Positions 24,224 to 32,674 of a stretch of DNA of 64,000 nt are shown here, one piece after another. Below the pieces are notes generated by a model. The model did no database searches. It was not told where the DNA came from and saw only the letters and a list, made by a program, of their open reading frames with translations. A program made the translations under genes and the position numbers. This stretch comes from an uncultured Crocinitomix sp. (GTDB taxonomy: Bacteria > Bacteroidota > Bacteroidia > Flavobacteriales_D > Crocinitomicaceae), in assembly GCA_937136425.1 (NCBI GenBank), contig CAKZON010000069.1, positions 248,001-312,000 of the forward strand, in the 5' to 3' direction. Each line of letters begins with the position of its first letter. Position 1 is the first letter of the stretch.

Positions 24224-24307
24224 TATTCCTTTTATATGTATAAATGCCACTAAATTCAAAAAGAAAAACATCAAGAGTTTGGGCAAATGACACTTTATAA
24301 AGATAAG
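24224..24307 (-). repeat. Family-2 repeat, long form, copy 2
   Basis: Same element as 4101-4184 and 36054-36136 (TATTCCTTTTATA, AATGCCACTAAATTCAAA, TTTGGGCAAATGACAC, TTTATAAAGATAAG). Its left end abuts the truncated XRE gene, and on the right it continues into a copy of the outer-membrane gene tail. Confidence 0.8.
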
Positions 24308-24372
24308 AATAACCTTGAAAAAGGTGGCAATTGCCCCGCAAAATTTAACCCGCTTTCTTCTTAAAATTGAAT
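24308..24372 (-). pseudogene. Tail of an outer-membrane protein gene, second copy
   Basis: About 60 bases align with 36137-36195, which is the last codons and 3' flank of the intact gene at 36174. On the minus strand, TTTTAAGAAGAAAGCGGGTTAA gives FKKKAG and a stop, against FKKKED and a stop. The differences are scattered, so this is a diverged homologue rather than a very recent copy. Confidence 0.65.
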
Positions 24373-24379
24373 AGGATTT

Positions 24380-24718
24380 TTAGTTGTTGGATTGATGACA
24401 TGCAAGGCAAATAATTTTGCACTTCTCGTTTTGAGCAATTCCGTAAGATTCAATATTTTGACCTTTTAGGTTGACAATTTTTTCTAGGTAATGTTCTCCG
24501 TCTTCTATGGTATCATTGCATATTTCGCAATTATCAGGATAAATGTTTTTGCACCATAAATTACGCGATTCAAAACAGTTGCTGCATACATACAAATAAT
24601 AGGGAATAAGTTGTGAGTTTCTGTGTTGCCAAAAGTTAATTATTTGTAATCCTCCAACCTCTTCAATTGCTAACCCGCAATTTTCACATTGACCATTTTT
24701 GTAATGAAAAATTTCCAT
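24380..24718 (-). CDS. Cysteine-rich zinc-binding protein
   Basis: The 112-residue protein has four CxxC-type pairs: GQCENCGLA near residue 10, YVCSNCF near 50, DNCEICNDT near 62 and ICLACHQSNN at the end. These would bind two zinc ions and form a treble-clef or zinc-ribbon pair. No enzyme motif seen. Cytosolic. It sits next to the 24.3-kb junction. Confidence 0.8.
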   Translation of the reverse strand: MEIFHYKNGQCENCGLAIEEVGGLQIINFWQHRNSQLIPYYLYVCSNCFESRNLWCKNIYPDNCEICNDTIEDGEHYLEKIVNLKGQNIESYGIAQNEKCKIICLACHQSNN

Positions 24719-24793
24719 TGATATTTGTTTTACTTTTTTAGAGGTAATTTCCTTATTTTGAATAAAAGGTCTTTTTAACGTTTGTAAATGGTC

Positions 24794-25684
24794 TTAGCAA
24801 TATTCTCCATCTATTTCAAAATTCCAAAAACATGGCGAAGCAGTACCTTTTAAATCTTTTAAATTGACCCTGATGTTTCTTAATTGTTTATGTTTTAGCA
24901 ATACATCTGAGTTGTTTATTTCAGTATCAGATTCAATGTTAATGGTATGAATTGATTCAAGGTAGTCTAAATTTTCAATTCGATTAAAATTACCTTGAAT
25001 TCCTAACTCTTCTAATAAAGGATGATTACTCAAATTTGGAAAAACAGCAAGTTCGTAACCTATTGTTAACCGGGTTAACTTTGATAAGGAATCCATGTTT
25101 TCAAACTTTGCAATTTCGTTGGTATGGAGAGTTAATCTTTTTAAACGGGTTAGTTGATTTATATTTTCTACAACTTGAATTTGGTTGCCATGCAAGTATA
25201 AAGCCTCTAGTTTTGTTAAAAAATTTAAACCTTCAATTTTTTTGATATAACCATTCGAACCAAGCCCGTTTTCACTTAAATCAAGTATTCTAAGTTGAGT
25301 TAAATTTTCAAGCCCGCTTATTCTTTCAATTCTATTTCCACTTAAATCGAGTACCTCAAGTTCTGTTAAGTTTTCAAGTCCAGAAATTTCTTTGAAATAA
25401 TTGTTATATGCCAAGCCTAATTCCTTTAAATGAGTGAATTTCTTGATTGAGGACATGTCTTTCACAGTCCCGTTGTTAATATGTAACACTTTTAAATATG
25501 GACTTAATGGAAGCAAGAAGTTTAAGTCATGTATCAGCTTGGGGTCATCTTTTATATAAGATACTTGTTGAGGTTGAAGATAGAGTTCGGAAATATTACC
25601 ATTCTTATCAAGAACAAATCGATCATCTCTGTCAAAATTTACGTAAAATCTATCTTCTAGATATTTGATGAATTCGTTTTTCAT
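24794..25684 (-). CDS. Leucine-rich-repeat protein
   Basis: A 296-residue cytosolic protein with about 8 LRR units of 22 residues (LKELGLAYNNYFKEISGLENL, split: LKELGLAYNNYFKEISG; LEVLDLSGNRIERISGLENL; LRILDLSENGLGSNGYIKKI; LEALYLHGNQIQVVENINQL; LKRLTLHTNEIAKFENM). The SDS22-type unit matches that of the gene at 10344, but the N-terminal caps differ. Binding partner unknown. Confidence 0.9.
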   Translation of the reverse strand: MKNEFIKYLEDRFYVNFDRDDRFVLDKNGNISELYLQPQQVSYIKDDPKLIHDLNFLLPLSPYLKVLHINNGTVKDMSSIKKFTHLKELGLAYNNYFKEISGLENLTELEVLDLSGNRIERISGLENLTQLRILDLSENGLGSNGYIKKIEGLNFLTKLEALYLHGNQIQVVENINQLTRLKRLTLHTNEIAKFENMDSLSKLTRLTIGYELAVFPNLSNHPLLEELGIQGNFNRIENLDYLESIHTINIESDTEINNSDVLLKHKQLRNIRVNLKDLKGTASPCFWNFEIDGEYC

Positions 25685-25742
25685 TGGTGAGTTTGCTATA
25701 CTGTATTTTAATGTTGTTTATGCATTTTTTAATCAGTTTCAA

Positions 25743-26627
25743 TTACCATTGTTTCATTTTGTCTGGCACTGGAATTTCTTTAGGTTTTTGCAGGTTTAAA
25801 TCATGCAGTAATTCTAAATTTCCTAATTGAACAGAGCCGTCACTAAAAATTTTGGAGGCCATTAAAGTTCCATTTTTTGTTGCAATAATTCGTCCATTAT
25901 AATCAACGTCAGCCCATTCAATTCCTTTTAACTCTTTTACTGTTTGTCTTTTTACGATAAAGAATGTTGTGAGCCGTTTGAACTTTTTTGGGTGGAGGTA
26001 GGATAACCGATATAAAAATGAACTTTTTGTAATTGATTTTGACCACAAATCTGGAGAGGATTGAAACCTATTTTCCATGTAAATGTCTTTCCAAAATAGT
26101 GGTAATTCTTCAAATTGATTCAATTCATTATCAACAAATGCCTTGGAATCTAATTGAGTCCAGCCATCTCTTTCCATTCGTGTATCTTCAACATTAAAAG
26201 ACTTGCCTTTAGAACTTACTTTAAGTTGAGGTGATGCTGGAAATAATGTCTCAGTTTCAAGCATATAATGCCAGTTTAACACCAATTCATTTTCAGAATT
26301 AAAAACGCCACCACCAATGCCAAATAGCGGATTATAGTGTTTCCATTTTGTTATTGCAGTCCAAAAAGGTGGTTTACTAATAATTGTTGCACTATCTCCA
26401 TCTTCAAACTGGTCGTCAAGGTAGACTAAGTATTTTCCTGATGGAGATAAATCGCATCTCCATTTTTGAAATTTTACTTTACTCCATTGCCCATATTCAA
26501 GTTTGTCAGAATCTAAATTCCACACAATCATTTGAGTCCATTTTGTAGGACCTCTTCTAAAAACAATGGCCTTATTAATCGCTCTTGCAAGCAGAAAAAA
26601 GACTCTGGCTGGATGCGTTGTTGACAT
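25743..26627 (-). CDS. Hypothetical protein with propeller-like strands
   Basis: A 294-residue protein that reads RVFFLLARAINKAIVFRRGP then TKWTQMIVWNLDSDKLEYG, WRCDLSPSGKYLVYL, and near the end IEWADVDYNGRIIATKNGTL. This has the character of a WD/TolB-type strand repeat (CDLSPSGKYLVYL; DYNGRIIATKNG). It looks like a widespread uncharacterised family, but I give no function. No signal peptide. Confidence 0.8.
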   Translation of the reverse strand: MSTTHPARVFFLLARAINKAIVFRRGPTKWTQMIVWNLDSDKLEYGQWSKVKFQKWRCDLSPSGKYLVYLDDQFEDGDSATIISKPPFWTAITKWKHYNPLFGIGGGVFNSENELVLNWHYMLETETLFPASPQLKVSSKGKSFNVEDTRMERDGWTQLDSKAFVDNELNQFEELPLFWKDIYMENRFQSSPDLWSKSITKSSFLYRLSYLHPKKFKRLTTFFIVKRQTVKELKGIEWADVDYNGRIIATKNGTLMASKIFSDGSVQLGNLELLHDLNLQKPKEIPVPDKMKQW

Positions 26628-26665
26628 TGATTTTTTATTATAAGTTACTTGCTGCGTAACTTGTA

Positions 26666-27217
26666 TTATTGCTTCTGGAACTTAATAATGATATTATAAG
26701 CTTCACGCACATTTTCTATATCAGAAAGGGATGGTGTAGCTTTAATTCCTGGCCACCATGACATACTAGAGGCTAATCCAAATGGATCTCTGGGGTCATT
26801 AGGCCCCAACTTTATTGTGCCACTTCCGTCTGCCTTTTCACTAAACTCCAAATTAGTCAGTGTTTTGATATGGATAGAATCAACTTTTTTAGAGAATATT
26901 CCAGAACGAATTAATATTCTAGTATCCGTTATTCCATAAAATGTTTTTTCTCTTTGTTTCTTGTCTATAAAGAATCGTCCAAAGGCAAGTAGAAGACCGA
27001 TCAGAACAAATGGAATGCCTAATAGACCGAAAAGTCCGCCTGCTTTAGACAGCATAATTAACCCAAATATTGCAAAACCGCACCAGATTAAGGTAAATGG
27101 AATTATAAAGATATCTGATTTTCTAAAGATGATCCCTTTTTTTGGTGTTCCTGTCCAAACAAGACGTTCATCTCTATCTAAAAAATCATTGAGTTCTGAT
27201 GATTCTGAAAATATCAT
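26666..27217 (-). CDS. Membrane protein with bacterial PH domain
   Basis: The N-terminal DRDERLVWTGTPKKGI is the typical start of bPH-domain membrane proteins. Two transmembrane helices (about 35-58 and 62-85) are followed by the PH-like part (FYGITDTRILIRSGIFSKKV, DSIHIKTLTNLEFSEKADGS, GTIKLGP) of about 75 residues. The TDxRxIxRSG motif is clear. Function unknown; such proteins may sense or bind membrane components. Confidence 0.85.
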   Translation of the reverse strand: MIFSESSELNDFLDRDERLVWTGTPKKGIIFRKSDIFIIPFTLIWCGFAIFGLIMLSKAGGLFGLLGIPFVLIGLLLAFGRFFIDKKQREKTFYGITDTRILIRSGIFSKKVDSIHIKTLTNLEFSEKADGSGTIKLGPNDPRDPFGLASSMSWWPGIKATPSLSDIENVREAYNIIIKFQKQ

Positions 27218-27301
27218 AGGAGGTTAATATATTTTTTACTGTTTGCAAAGTTCTAGTTGTTGAAAGATAGCACAATTATGAGATTTGTTGAATGATGCTA
27301 T

Positions 27302-27925
27302 TTAATCATCTTGGAAAGTAACGACTCTTTGTTTGCGACTTATTTTTTCGAAGTAGTGATCAATAGTTTCCATAATCATCTGTTTTTCTTCTACAGATAC
27401 TTTACCTTGAATAGAGATTCTAAAAGGAGTGCTAGGAGTACCAAATTCAACATAACAATCAATGTTACTGTTGACTTTTTCAATGATGTCAATAAGTTCA
27501 TATTCGTCAATATCATTCTCGTTCATTAAGGTATTCTCATAAGGCTCAAACGGAAGTTCTAGGTTGTTTTTTCTTGCAAAATCTAGTTGAATTTGCTCAA
27601 TGCATGAGGAACATCTCCAACCTCTATTTTTCATGATATCACGATAGATGAAGTCTATTCTTTTTGGCATATCGGGATACTTTTTTTTAATAATCCCGTA
27701 ATTTCTTGTGATATTCCAAGTGTTATCCTTTTCAGAATAATAGGTGGCAGCATCAATTATTTGTTGAAGGTCATATTTTTCAGCGCACTTTAAACACATT
27801 CTAGTTATCATAACGGGCAACTCAAAATAGGTTTGGTATATCCCTTTTTCTAAGTCTTCGTGTAAATGTTCGCACATTTCTACGATAGAAGATTCACCAT
27901 GTATTTCGCATTCAGTTATTGGCAT
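27302..27925 (-). CDS. Hypothetical protein with Cys/His pairs
   Basis: The start chosen is the ATG at 27925 (MPITECEIHGESSIVEMCEH), 4 bases after the stop of the S41 peptidase gene. The alternative start at 27955 overlaps that gene by 26 bases. The 207-residue protein has CEIHG, CEHLHED, MCLKCAEKY and RCSSCIEQ, so it likely binds zinc. The C-terminal part is strand-helix (YVEFGTPSTPFRISIQGKVS). Its role is unknown. Together with the S41 gene it may form a small operon. Confidence 0.8.
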   Translation of the reverse strand: MPITECEIHGESSIVEMCEHLHEDLEKGIYQTYFELPVMITRMCLKCAEKYDLQQIIDAATYYSEKDNTWNITRNYGIIKKKYPDMPKRIDFIYRDIMKNRGWRCSSCIEQIQLDFARKNNLELPFEPYENTLMNENDIDEYELIDIIEKVNSNIDCYVEFGTPSTPFRISIQGKVSVEEKQMIMETIDHYFEKISRKQRVVTFQDD

Positions 27926-27929
27926 GATT

Positions 27930-29357
27930 TTATCGTTGTTTATGCTTGCTTTCAATAAGCTCCAATGCTTTAATTAAAGCGAGATCTTTACCTGCTAAAT
28001 AGGTGTTAATAGTTGGTTGAACAATAATCCCAGGAATCGTACCAAATCCAGTATCCTTTGTGTAGTCTGCTCCTAAAACATATGTTCTTCGTGGGGCGGA
28101 GTATATGAGTTTAGTATTGGGTAATCGCAGTGTTCTAACATAGAACCACCTGCTAGAAATTAGCCATGGGCTTCCTCCCGCTTCTTCTCCTATTATTGTG
28201 CCTCTATTGTATCTCATAACAACACTAGCTACTTCTGCACTGGCAGAGGAAGAACCTCCATCTATCAGTAAATAAACTTCTCCTTTAAAAGCGTTTTTTA
28301 GTGGTTGAGTGATTCCTGCAGTTTTGTCTTTAAGTAATGTTTCTTTTGAGCGTTCAGCAAATTCTGATTTTGAATGATTTCTTAATTTTCGGAACTCGGC
28401 TTTAAAAACAAATTCCTCATTCATAAATGATCTGCATAAATACCAGGCAAAATTTGGGCTTCCTCCACCGTTTTCTTGTAAGTCAATGATTAAAGATTCT
28501 GACTTAGAAATGTCAATTTCTCGAAAACAAGAGTCGATCATTTTTTTCCATTTTTTACCATTGTTATTCTTTATATCTGCTGCAGTAAAAGAACCAATTT
28601 GTAAATAGGCTGTTTTAATTGAATCAATAATCTCTAATTGAATCTTTTCGGGCTTTTCTAATCCAATTTCGGGACGATCTTCAATGATGCTATCCATTGC
28701 TTCAACAGGCATTCCTAAAGCAGAAATTTTTTCTGTTTTTCCGTTTGTTAGAATTTCAAATTCATAAATTTCATGCATGTCATACCAGAGGTGGTAATAG
28801 TGATAGAATTGTCGATTAACCCAGTATTTTGGATATTGTGTGCTGTATCCGTCTCTTGGAAGTAATGTTAGAAACTGGGCATGCATGTCGGACATTTTTA
28901 CGCCGTTAATTGCCCTTATAATTGTTCCTTCATTAAGTTCTTTTAACCCAGTGTAGTTATAACTGATATACGCAGTGTCAGAATACCACCTAATATCTAC
29001 AGGAATCATGATTGGTGAATTCATGATACAATCACTCATTTTAGCAGTGCTTTGGACTTGTGAATGAGAACACTTAACAAAAAATGATGAAGGACCAATT
29101 AATCGAAAAAATTCTGCCCTGCTCATTTCCTCATCAATCTCTGTATAAAGACTATCAAAATATTTCTCAAAAGATTCTTTTGAATTGTATTGATAAAGAA
29201 TAGGATGGTTTTTTTCTAATTGATTCCGCCAGAAAATGAAATCTTCTTGTAGCTCTTCTACTGTAAATAAAGTGGTGTCTACAAAACGATCTTGTGAAAA
29301 CCCTTTGAATAGAAATAAGGCAAAAAGTACAGTTAAGATAAGTTTTGGGTGATTCAT
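27930..29357 (-). CDS. S41-family (tail-specific-type) peptidase, secreted
   Basis: A signal peptide (ending GFSQ) precedes an N-terminal helical cap (LQEDFIFWRNQLEKNHPIL) and a PDZ-like segment (YNYTGLKELNEGTIIRAING). The S41 core spans about residues 230-440: KTAYLQIGSF, SLIIDLQENGGGSPNFA, GEVYLLIDGGSSSASAEVAS (the Ser of the SSSASAE motif is the likely nucleophile) and IIGEEAGGSPW. The family cleaves C-terminal peptides. It is a full-length member, exported to the periplasm or beyond. Confidence 0.9.
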   Translation of the reverse strand: MNHPKLILTVLFALFLFKGFSQDRFVDTTLFTVEELQEDFIFWRNQLEKNHPILYQYNSKESFEKYFDSLYTEIDEEMSRAEFFRLIGPSSFFVKCSHSQVQSTAKMSDCIMNSPIMIPVDIRWYSDTAYISYNYTGLKELNEGTIIRAINGVKMSDMHAQFLTLLPRDGYSTQYPKYWVNRQFYHYYHLWYDMHEIYEFEILTNGKTEKISALGMPVEAMDSIIEDRPEIGLEKPEKIQLEIIDSIKTAYLQIGSFTAADIKNNNGKKWKKMIDSCFREIDISKSESLIIDLQENGGGSPNFAWYLCRSFMNEEFVFKAEFRKLRNHSKSEFAERSKETLLKDKTAGITQPLKNAFKGEVYLLIDGGSSSASAEVASVVMRYNRGTIIGEEAGGSPWLISSRWFYVRTLRLPNTKLIYSAPRRTYVLGADYTKDTGFGTIPGIIVQPTINTYLAGKDLALIKALELIESKHKQR

Positions 29358-29387
29358 ATTGTTTTCTTACGTCTGATTAGTATAAAT

Positions 29388-29954
29388 CTAATCTGCCTTG
29401 CGCACAAAGTTACCCTTTGTATCAATGTAATATGCTTCGTCAGATTCCATAATTTTATATTCGCCATCTGGCACTAATGTACACTTTTTTGCAACCCAGC
29501 ATATGCCGCCAATAAAGTAACTCGTACATTCAAATTGAGGCTCAATAACAATTTCACCTTTGAAATTTGCGAAACCAATCAGTCCGTTTATTTTAATTCT
29601 AAAAAGCTCTCCTTCTCCATAGTCCTGCGAAAATTCATTGTCTGGCATTCCATCAAACCAATAGACTTCAAAAAGTTCATTATCATTTGTATCAATGGCA
29701 ATTAATCGAGATTCGTGAGTACGGACAACAGCGAAATGTTTAAATTGGTGCGTAAAGCACACCTGATATTTGCCTAATGGAACTATGGTATCACCCGCGC
29801 TATTTCGATACCCCATATTGCCAAAATAGTCAACACTATCATTTTCGTAAAACCTATAAAGCCCCCCTTCAGATTGTGCAATGACTGACGTTAAGGATGA
29901 TAATAAAAGTGCTATTAATATTATGCTTTTGAACAAAAAAGGTGCTTTTTTCAT
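29388..29954 (-). CDS. Secreted WG-repeat-like protein
   Basis: A signal peptide (ending TSVIAQ) is followed by about 160 residues. The piece GLIGFANFKGEIVIEPQFEC is a clear WG-type unit (GxxGFxNxxGExVIxPQF), and GYRNSAGDTIVPLGKY is a second diverged unit. Only two or so units are present, which is short for the family. Tryptophan and cysteine residues (GGICWVAKKCTL) follow. Role unknown, probably in the periplasm. Confidence 0.82.
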   Translation of the reverse strand: MKKAPFLFKSIILIALLLSSLTSVIAQSEGGLYRFYENDSVDYFGNMGYRNSAGDTIVPLGKYQVCFTHQFKHFAVVRTHESRLIAIDTNDNELFEVYWFDGMPDNEFSQDYGEGELFRIKINGLIGFANFKGEIVIEPQFECTSYFIGGICWVAKKCTLVPDGEYKIMESDEAYYIDTKGNFVRKAD

Positions 29955-30028
29955 GTCTTGGGTTTGTTAATAACTCATATCAATATAATTGCCAATCCTC
30001 TTTGCAGTTAACCTCTGTATTAGCAAAA

Positions 30029-30889
30029 CTACTCTTCGGTACCTTGAGATATAATATTCATCAAGCTATCTCTTTGTACTTTAATGTTTTTTATAATTGC
30101 TCTATTTTTATCTATTTCGTCCCGAATCTTTTTTCTACTTGCTTCTGCAGCCTCATCAATTTCACTAACTATTTCAATAGATACTCTTCTGTTTTTTGAA
30201 CGAGAAATTTCATCTTTATTTTCTACTAATTGATGTTCGTCTCCAAAACCACTAACCTCATTTATAGTGTTATTTTGATGGTTTATAGATTTTACAAAAT
30301 CGGCTACATTTTGGGCTCTTTCATTTGAAATATCCTTATTGTATGATCTATTTCCTGAATCATCTGAATAACCGTAAATATTTAACCTACAGTTTTCTAA
30401 GTTAGAAACAAAGGCTGTTATTTTTTGTTGATTAAAATCGGAAATTTCTGAGTGGCCAGCATCAAAGAAAATAATTTCATGGTTTTTAAAATTTGTGTTT
30501 TTAGAATCTTGTTCTTCCAAGCTCTTGTTTTCTAGGTTTATTAATAAAGAATCTAGCTGATCTATCTCCTTTTCTTTGTCTAACAATAAGGCATAGGATT
30601 CCATATCTATATTGGGTTTTACTCCTAACCTAAACCCAAGAATAAAGAATGAAATTGTGAACAGAAACAGGAAAAAATAGCCCATATTTTTATCTAAGTT
30701 TATTCCTCCCAGTATAAAAATAGCAAGCAGTATAATAGTAAAAAGTAAGACAATCCACCAATTATTTATATAACCGAAATAGTTTATTTCAATGAATGTT
30801 CCTAGGGTATATAATAAATATGGAATGCCAATGATAACTAGAATCACAGCTAGAATTAGAAACAAATTTGTTAATTTTTCACTTCCCAT
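30029..30889 (-). CDS. Membrane protein with OmpA-like C-terminal domain
   Basis: Three transmembrane helices in the first 90 residues (LFLILAVILVIIGIPYLLYT, WWIVLLFTIILLAIFILGGI, GYFFLFLFTISFFILGF) are followed by a coiled-coil stretch (DKEKEIDQLDSLLINLENKS). An OmpA-type peptidoglycan-binding domain follows, about residues 140-245 (IIFFDAGHSEISDF, NIYGYSDDSGNRSYNKDIS, ERAQNVADF, SRSKNRRVSIEI). The NRRV ending is diagnostic. It is likely an inner-membrane anchor to peptidoglycan, MotB-like in layout but unrelated in sequence context. Confidence 0.85.
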   Translation of the reverse strand: MGSEKLTNLFLILAVILVIIGIPYLLYTLGTFIEINYFGYINNWWIVLLFTIILLAIFILGGINLDKNMGYFFLFLFTISFFILGFRLGVKPNIDMESYALLLDKEKEIDQLDSLLINLENKSLEEQDSKNTNFKNHEIIFFDAGHSEISDFNQQKITAFVSNLENCRLNIYGYSDDSGNRSYNKDISNERAQNVADFVKSINHQNNTINEVSGFGDEHQLVENKDEISRSKNRRVSIEIVSEIDEAAEASRKKIRDEIDKNRAIIKNIKVQRDSLMNIISQGTEE

Positions 30890-30989
30890 TTTGCAACTTG
30901 TTTTTTAAAAATAGTAAACTATTGACTTAGAATAAAACATAAATAACGTTAATCATTGTGAGAAAACGGCATACTCAAAAGAAATTGTC

Positions 30990-31433
30990 TTAATTCGTTT
31001 TGCAAAGGAGTATTACTTTCTTTCCGTATTTACTTTCAGAATTACACCAATTTAGCTTACTAATCACTTTCTCAGGTGCTTTGATATTCTCCCTATTTTC
31101 AAATCCAAATTTAGTGTAGAACTTCAATAAGTTTTCGAATGGTAAACACCACAGAGTAGTTTCACCAAATGGATTTTTCTCGCATAAATTGCGCACAATA
31201 TTTTCAGCTACTCCTAATCCTCTATAGTTTGGAAATACATAGATTCCTCCAAGCTCTATATTCTTGTTATCAACCTTCACTAACCTACCGAGTCCAGCAT
31301 TGTTATTTCCTACTTTGGCAATAACAATGTATTCGCTTTCATAATTAGATTTCACAAAATCAACCTCACCATATTTTGCGTTTATCCAATTTATCTCATT
31401 TTTTTCGGCTTGTTTTACTGTTATTGTTTTCAT
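30990..31433 (-). CDS. GNAT-family acetyltransferase
   Basis: A 147-residue protein with the GNAT core: NAGLGRLVKVDNKNIELGGI, VFPNYRGLGVAENIVRNLCE (the acetyl-CoA-binding RGxGxA/V turn), and LLKFYTKFGFENRE, the typical C-terminal strand-turn. The substrate is unknown. Its ATG overlaps the stop of the secreted protein gene upstream by 4 bases, so the two are coupled in a unit. Confidence 0.9.
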   Translation of the reverse strand: MKTITVKQAEKNEINWINAKYGEVDFVKSNYESEYIVIAKVGNNNAGLGRLVKVDNKNIELGGIYVFPNYRGLGVAENIVRNLCEKNPFGETTLWCLPFENLLKFYTKFGFENRENIKAPEKVISKLNWCNSESKYGKKVILLCKTN

Positions 31434-32275
31434 CTAAACTCCCACTTTCCGTTATTACCCTCAATCAAAATTTCGGAATTTCCGAGTGGAATTTGCTTTG
31501 GTTCTGATGGCTGATTTAGTTCAAAATAAATTATAGAAATTGAAGCAAATTCAATACTTTTTGAGAAATCAAGTTCTATGAAATCAATAGAGTTCGAGAA
31601 TTTCAATATATCGTGTGTGTTTGATTCAGCAGTATAACCAATGAGGTTTAAATACTGCGTAATACTTAAAGAATCTTTGAGATTCATCTTGACTTGGATG
31701 CCAGTAACGTTATTAAATAAATAGTTTCTAGAGGAATCTGATTCAGCAGGGCTATTGTAGTCAGTTGTTTGGAAAATTAACGAATCATTATATTTTTTTT
31801 TCGTCCAACTTTCATATTGATTCTTCTTCATCTCCACAGTGGTCATCAAACTAGCGGAGTTTTGTATATATATAGAATCTTGTGTATAAACGGATAATTC
31901 GTTATAGTTTTCATCAGAAGAATACGTTATGAGATTGTTATCCGGTAAGTCATATTTTTTTGTGCAATTTGCAACTAAAGATGCTTGGCATATCCATGTA
32001 AATCCAATAGGTAGGTATTCGTTAGGAATGCTATTAGGATGAAATATTTCAATATAATTATCTTGTCCAAATAGGTATATCCCCTCCCAGTATTTGTTTC
32101 TTTCATATGCATAGGCAAAATCAGAATTTAAAATTTCCGAACCTAAGATGGCTTGATAAGTAGTTGAATCAACAGTTATATAAAAATGATTGAGTAGGAC
32201 AGAACAATCTGGCTTTTGAGCCTGGGCTCCTGAACAAATTGTCAGAAATATAAGTATGGTTAAAATTCTGTTCAT
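31430..32275 (-). CDS. Secreted protein of unknown function
   Basis: A signal peptide (MNRILTILIFLTICSGAQAQ) is followed by 260 residues of mixed strands with no recognisable family. Examples are YAYERNKYWEGIYLFGQDNY and ITYSSDENYNELSVYTQDSI. The overlap ATGA with the GNAT gene suggests they are co-translated, although an exported protein with a cytosolic acetyltransferase partner is unusual. Confidence 0.8.
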   Translation of the reverse strand: MNRILTILIFLTICSGAQAQKPDCSVLLNHFYITVDSTTYQAILGSEILNSDFAYAYERNKYWEGIYLFGQDNYIEIFHPNSIPNEYLPIGFTWICQASLVANCTKKYDLPDNNLITYSSDENYNELSVYTQDSIYIQNSASLMTTVEMKKNQYESWTKKKYNDSLIFQTTDYNSPAESDSSRNYLFNNVTGIQVKMNLKDSLSITQYLNLIGYTAESNTHDILKFSNSIDFIELDFSKSIEFASISIIYFELNQPSEPKQIPLGNSEILIEGNNGKWEFR

Positions 32276-32295
32276 TATTGAGCGCGTTATAGCCT

Positions 32296-32643
32296 TTATT
32301 TTAGTTTATACACTTCTTTGCATTTAAGGCTGAATATTTCAAAAACAATAAACTCCTTTTTGTCACCAAGAATTTTACCTCTCATTTCAGTTTCACCATA
32401 TTTTATGGTAATAGTGTCTTTGTCTGTGTACTCAAATTTTCCAAATATTTCAGAGTTTGCTGCTTCTCCGTCATATCTGGATTGATCAAGAATGGTACTC
32501 TTTAATATTACTTGATTATTCAGTTCAATAAACTTAATAGATTTTTTTTGAATATATCCATCAAAGTTTCCACCAGCAACCCAATCAACGAATGGAGCAG
32601 TAGCTCCTTCTTCATATTCAATATCAAAATGTGGTTTGGTCAT
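32296..32643 (-). CDS. Small hypothetical protein
   Basis: The start chosen is the ATG at 32643 (MTKPHFDIEYEEGATAPFVD). An earlier in-frame ATG at 32676 adds 11 residues. About 115 residues, almost all beta strands (SIKFIELNNQVILKSTILDQ, FEYTDKDTITIKYGETEMRG). No signal peptide. The box GCGTTATAGCC lies just beyond its stop, matching boxes at the ends of several other units. Confidence 0.72.
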   Translation of the reverse strand: MTKPHFDIEYEEGATAPFVDWVAGGNFDGYIQKKSIKFIELNNQVILKSTILDQSRYDGEAANSEIFGKFEYTDKDTITIKYGETEMRGKILGDKKEFIVFEIFSLKCKEVYKLK

Positions 32644-32674
32644 TATTAATGTACTGCGTTCAGTAAATATAAGC

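Noticed and set aside
30029..30889. MotB flagellar stator
   Set aside because: OmpA-like domain is present, but there are three membrane helices and no MotA gene or other flagellar context.
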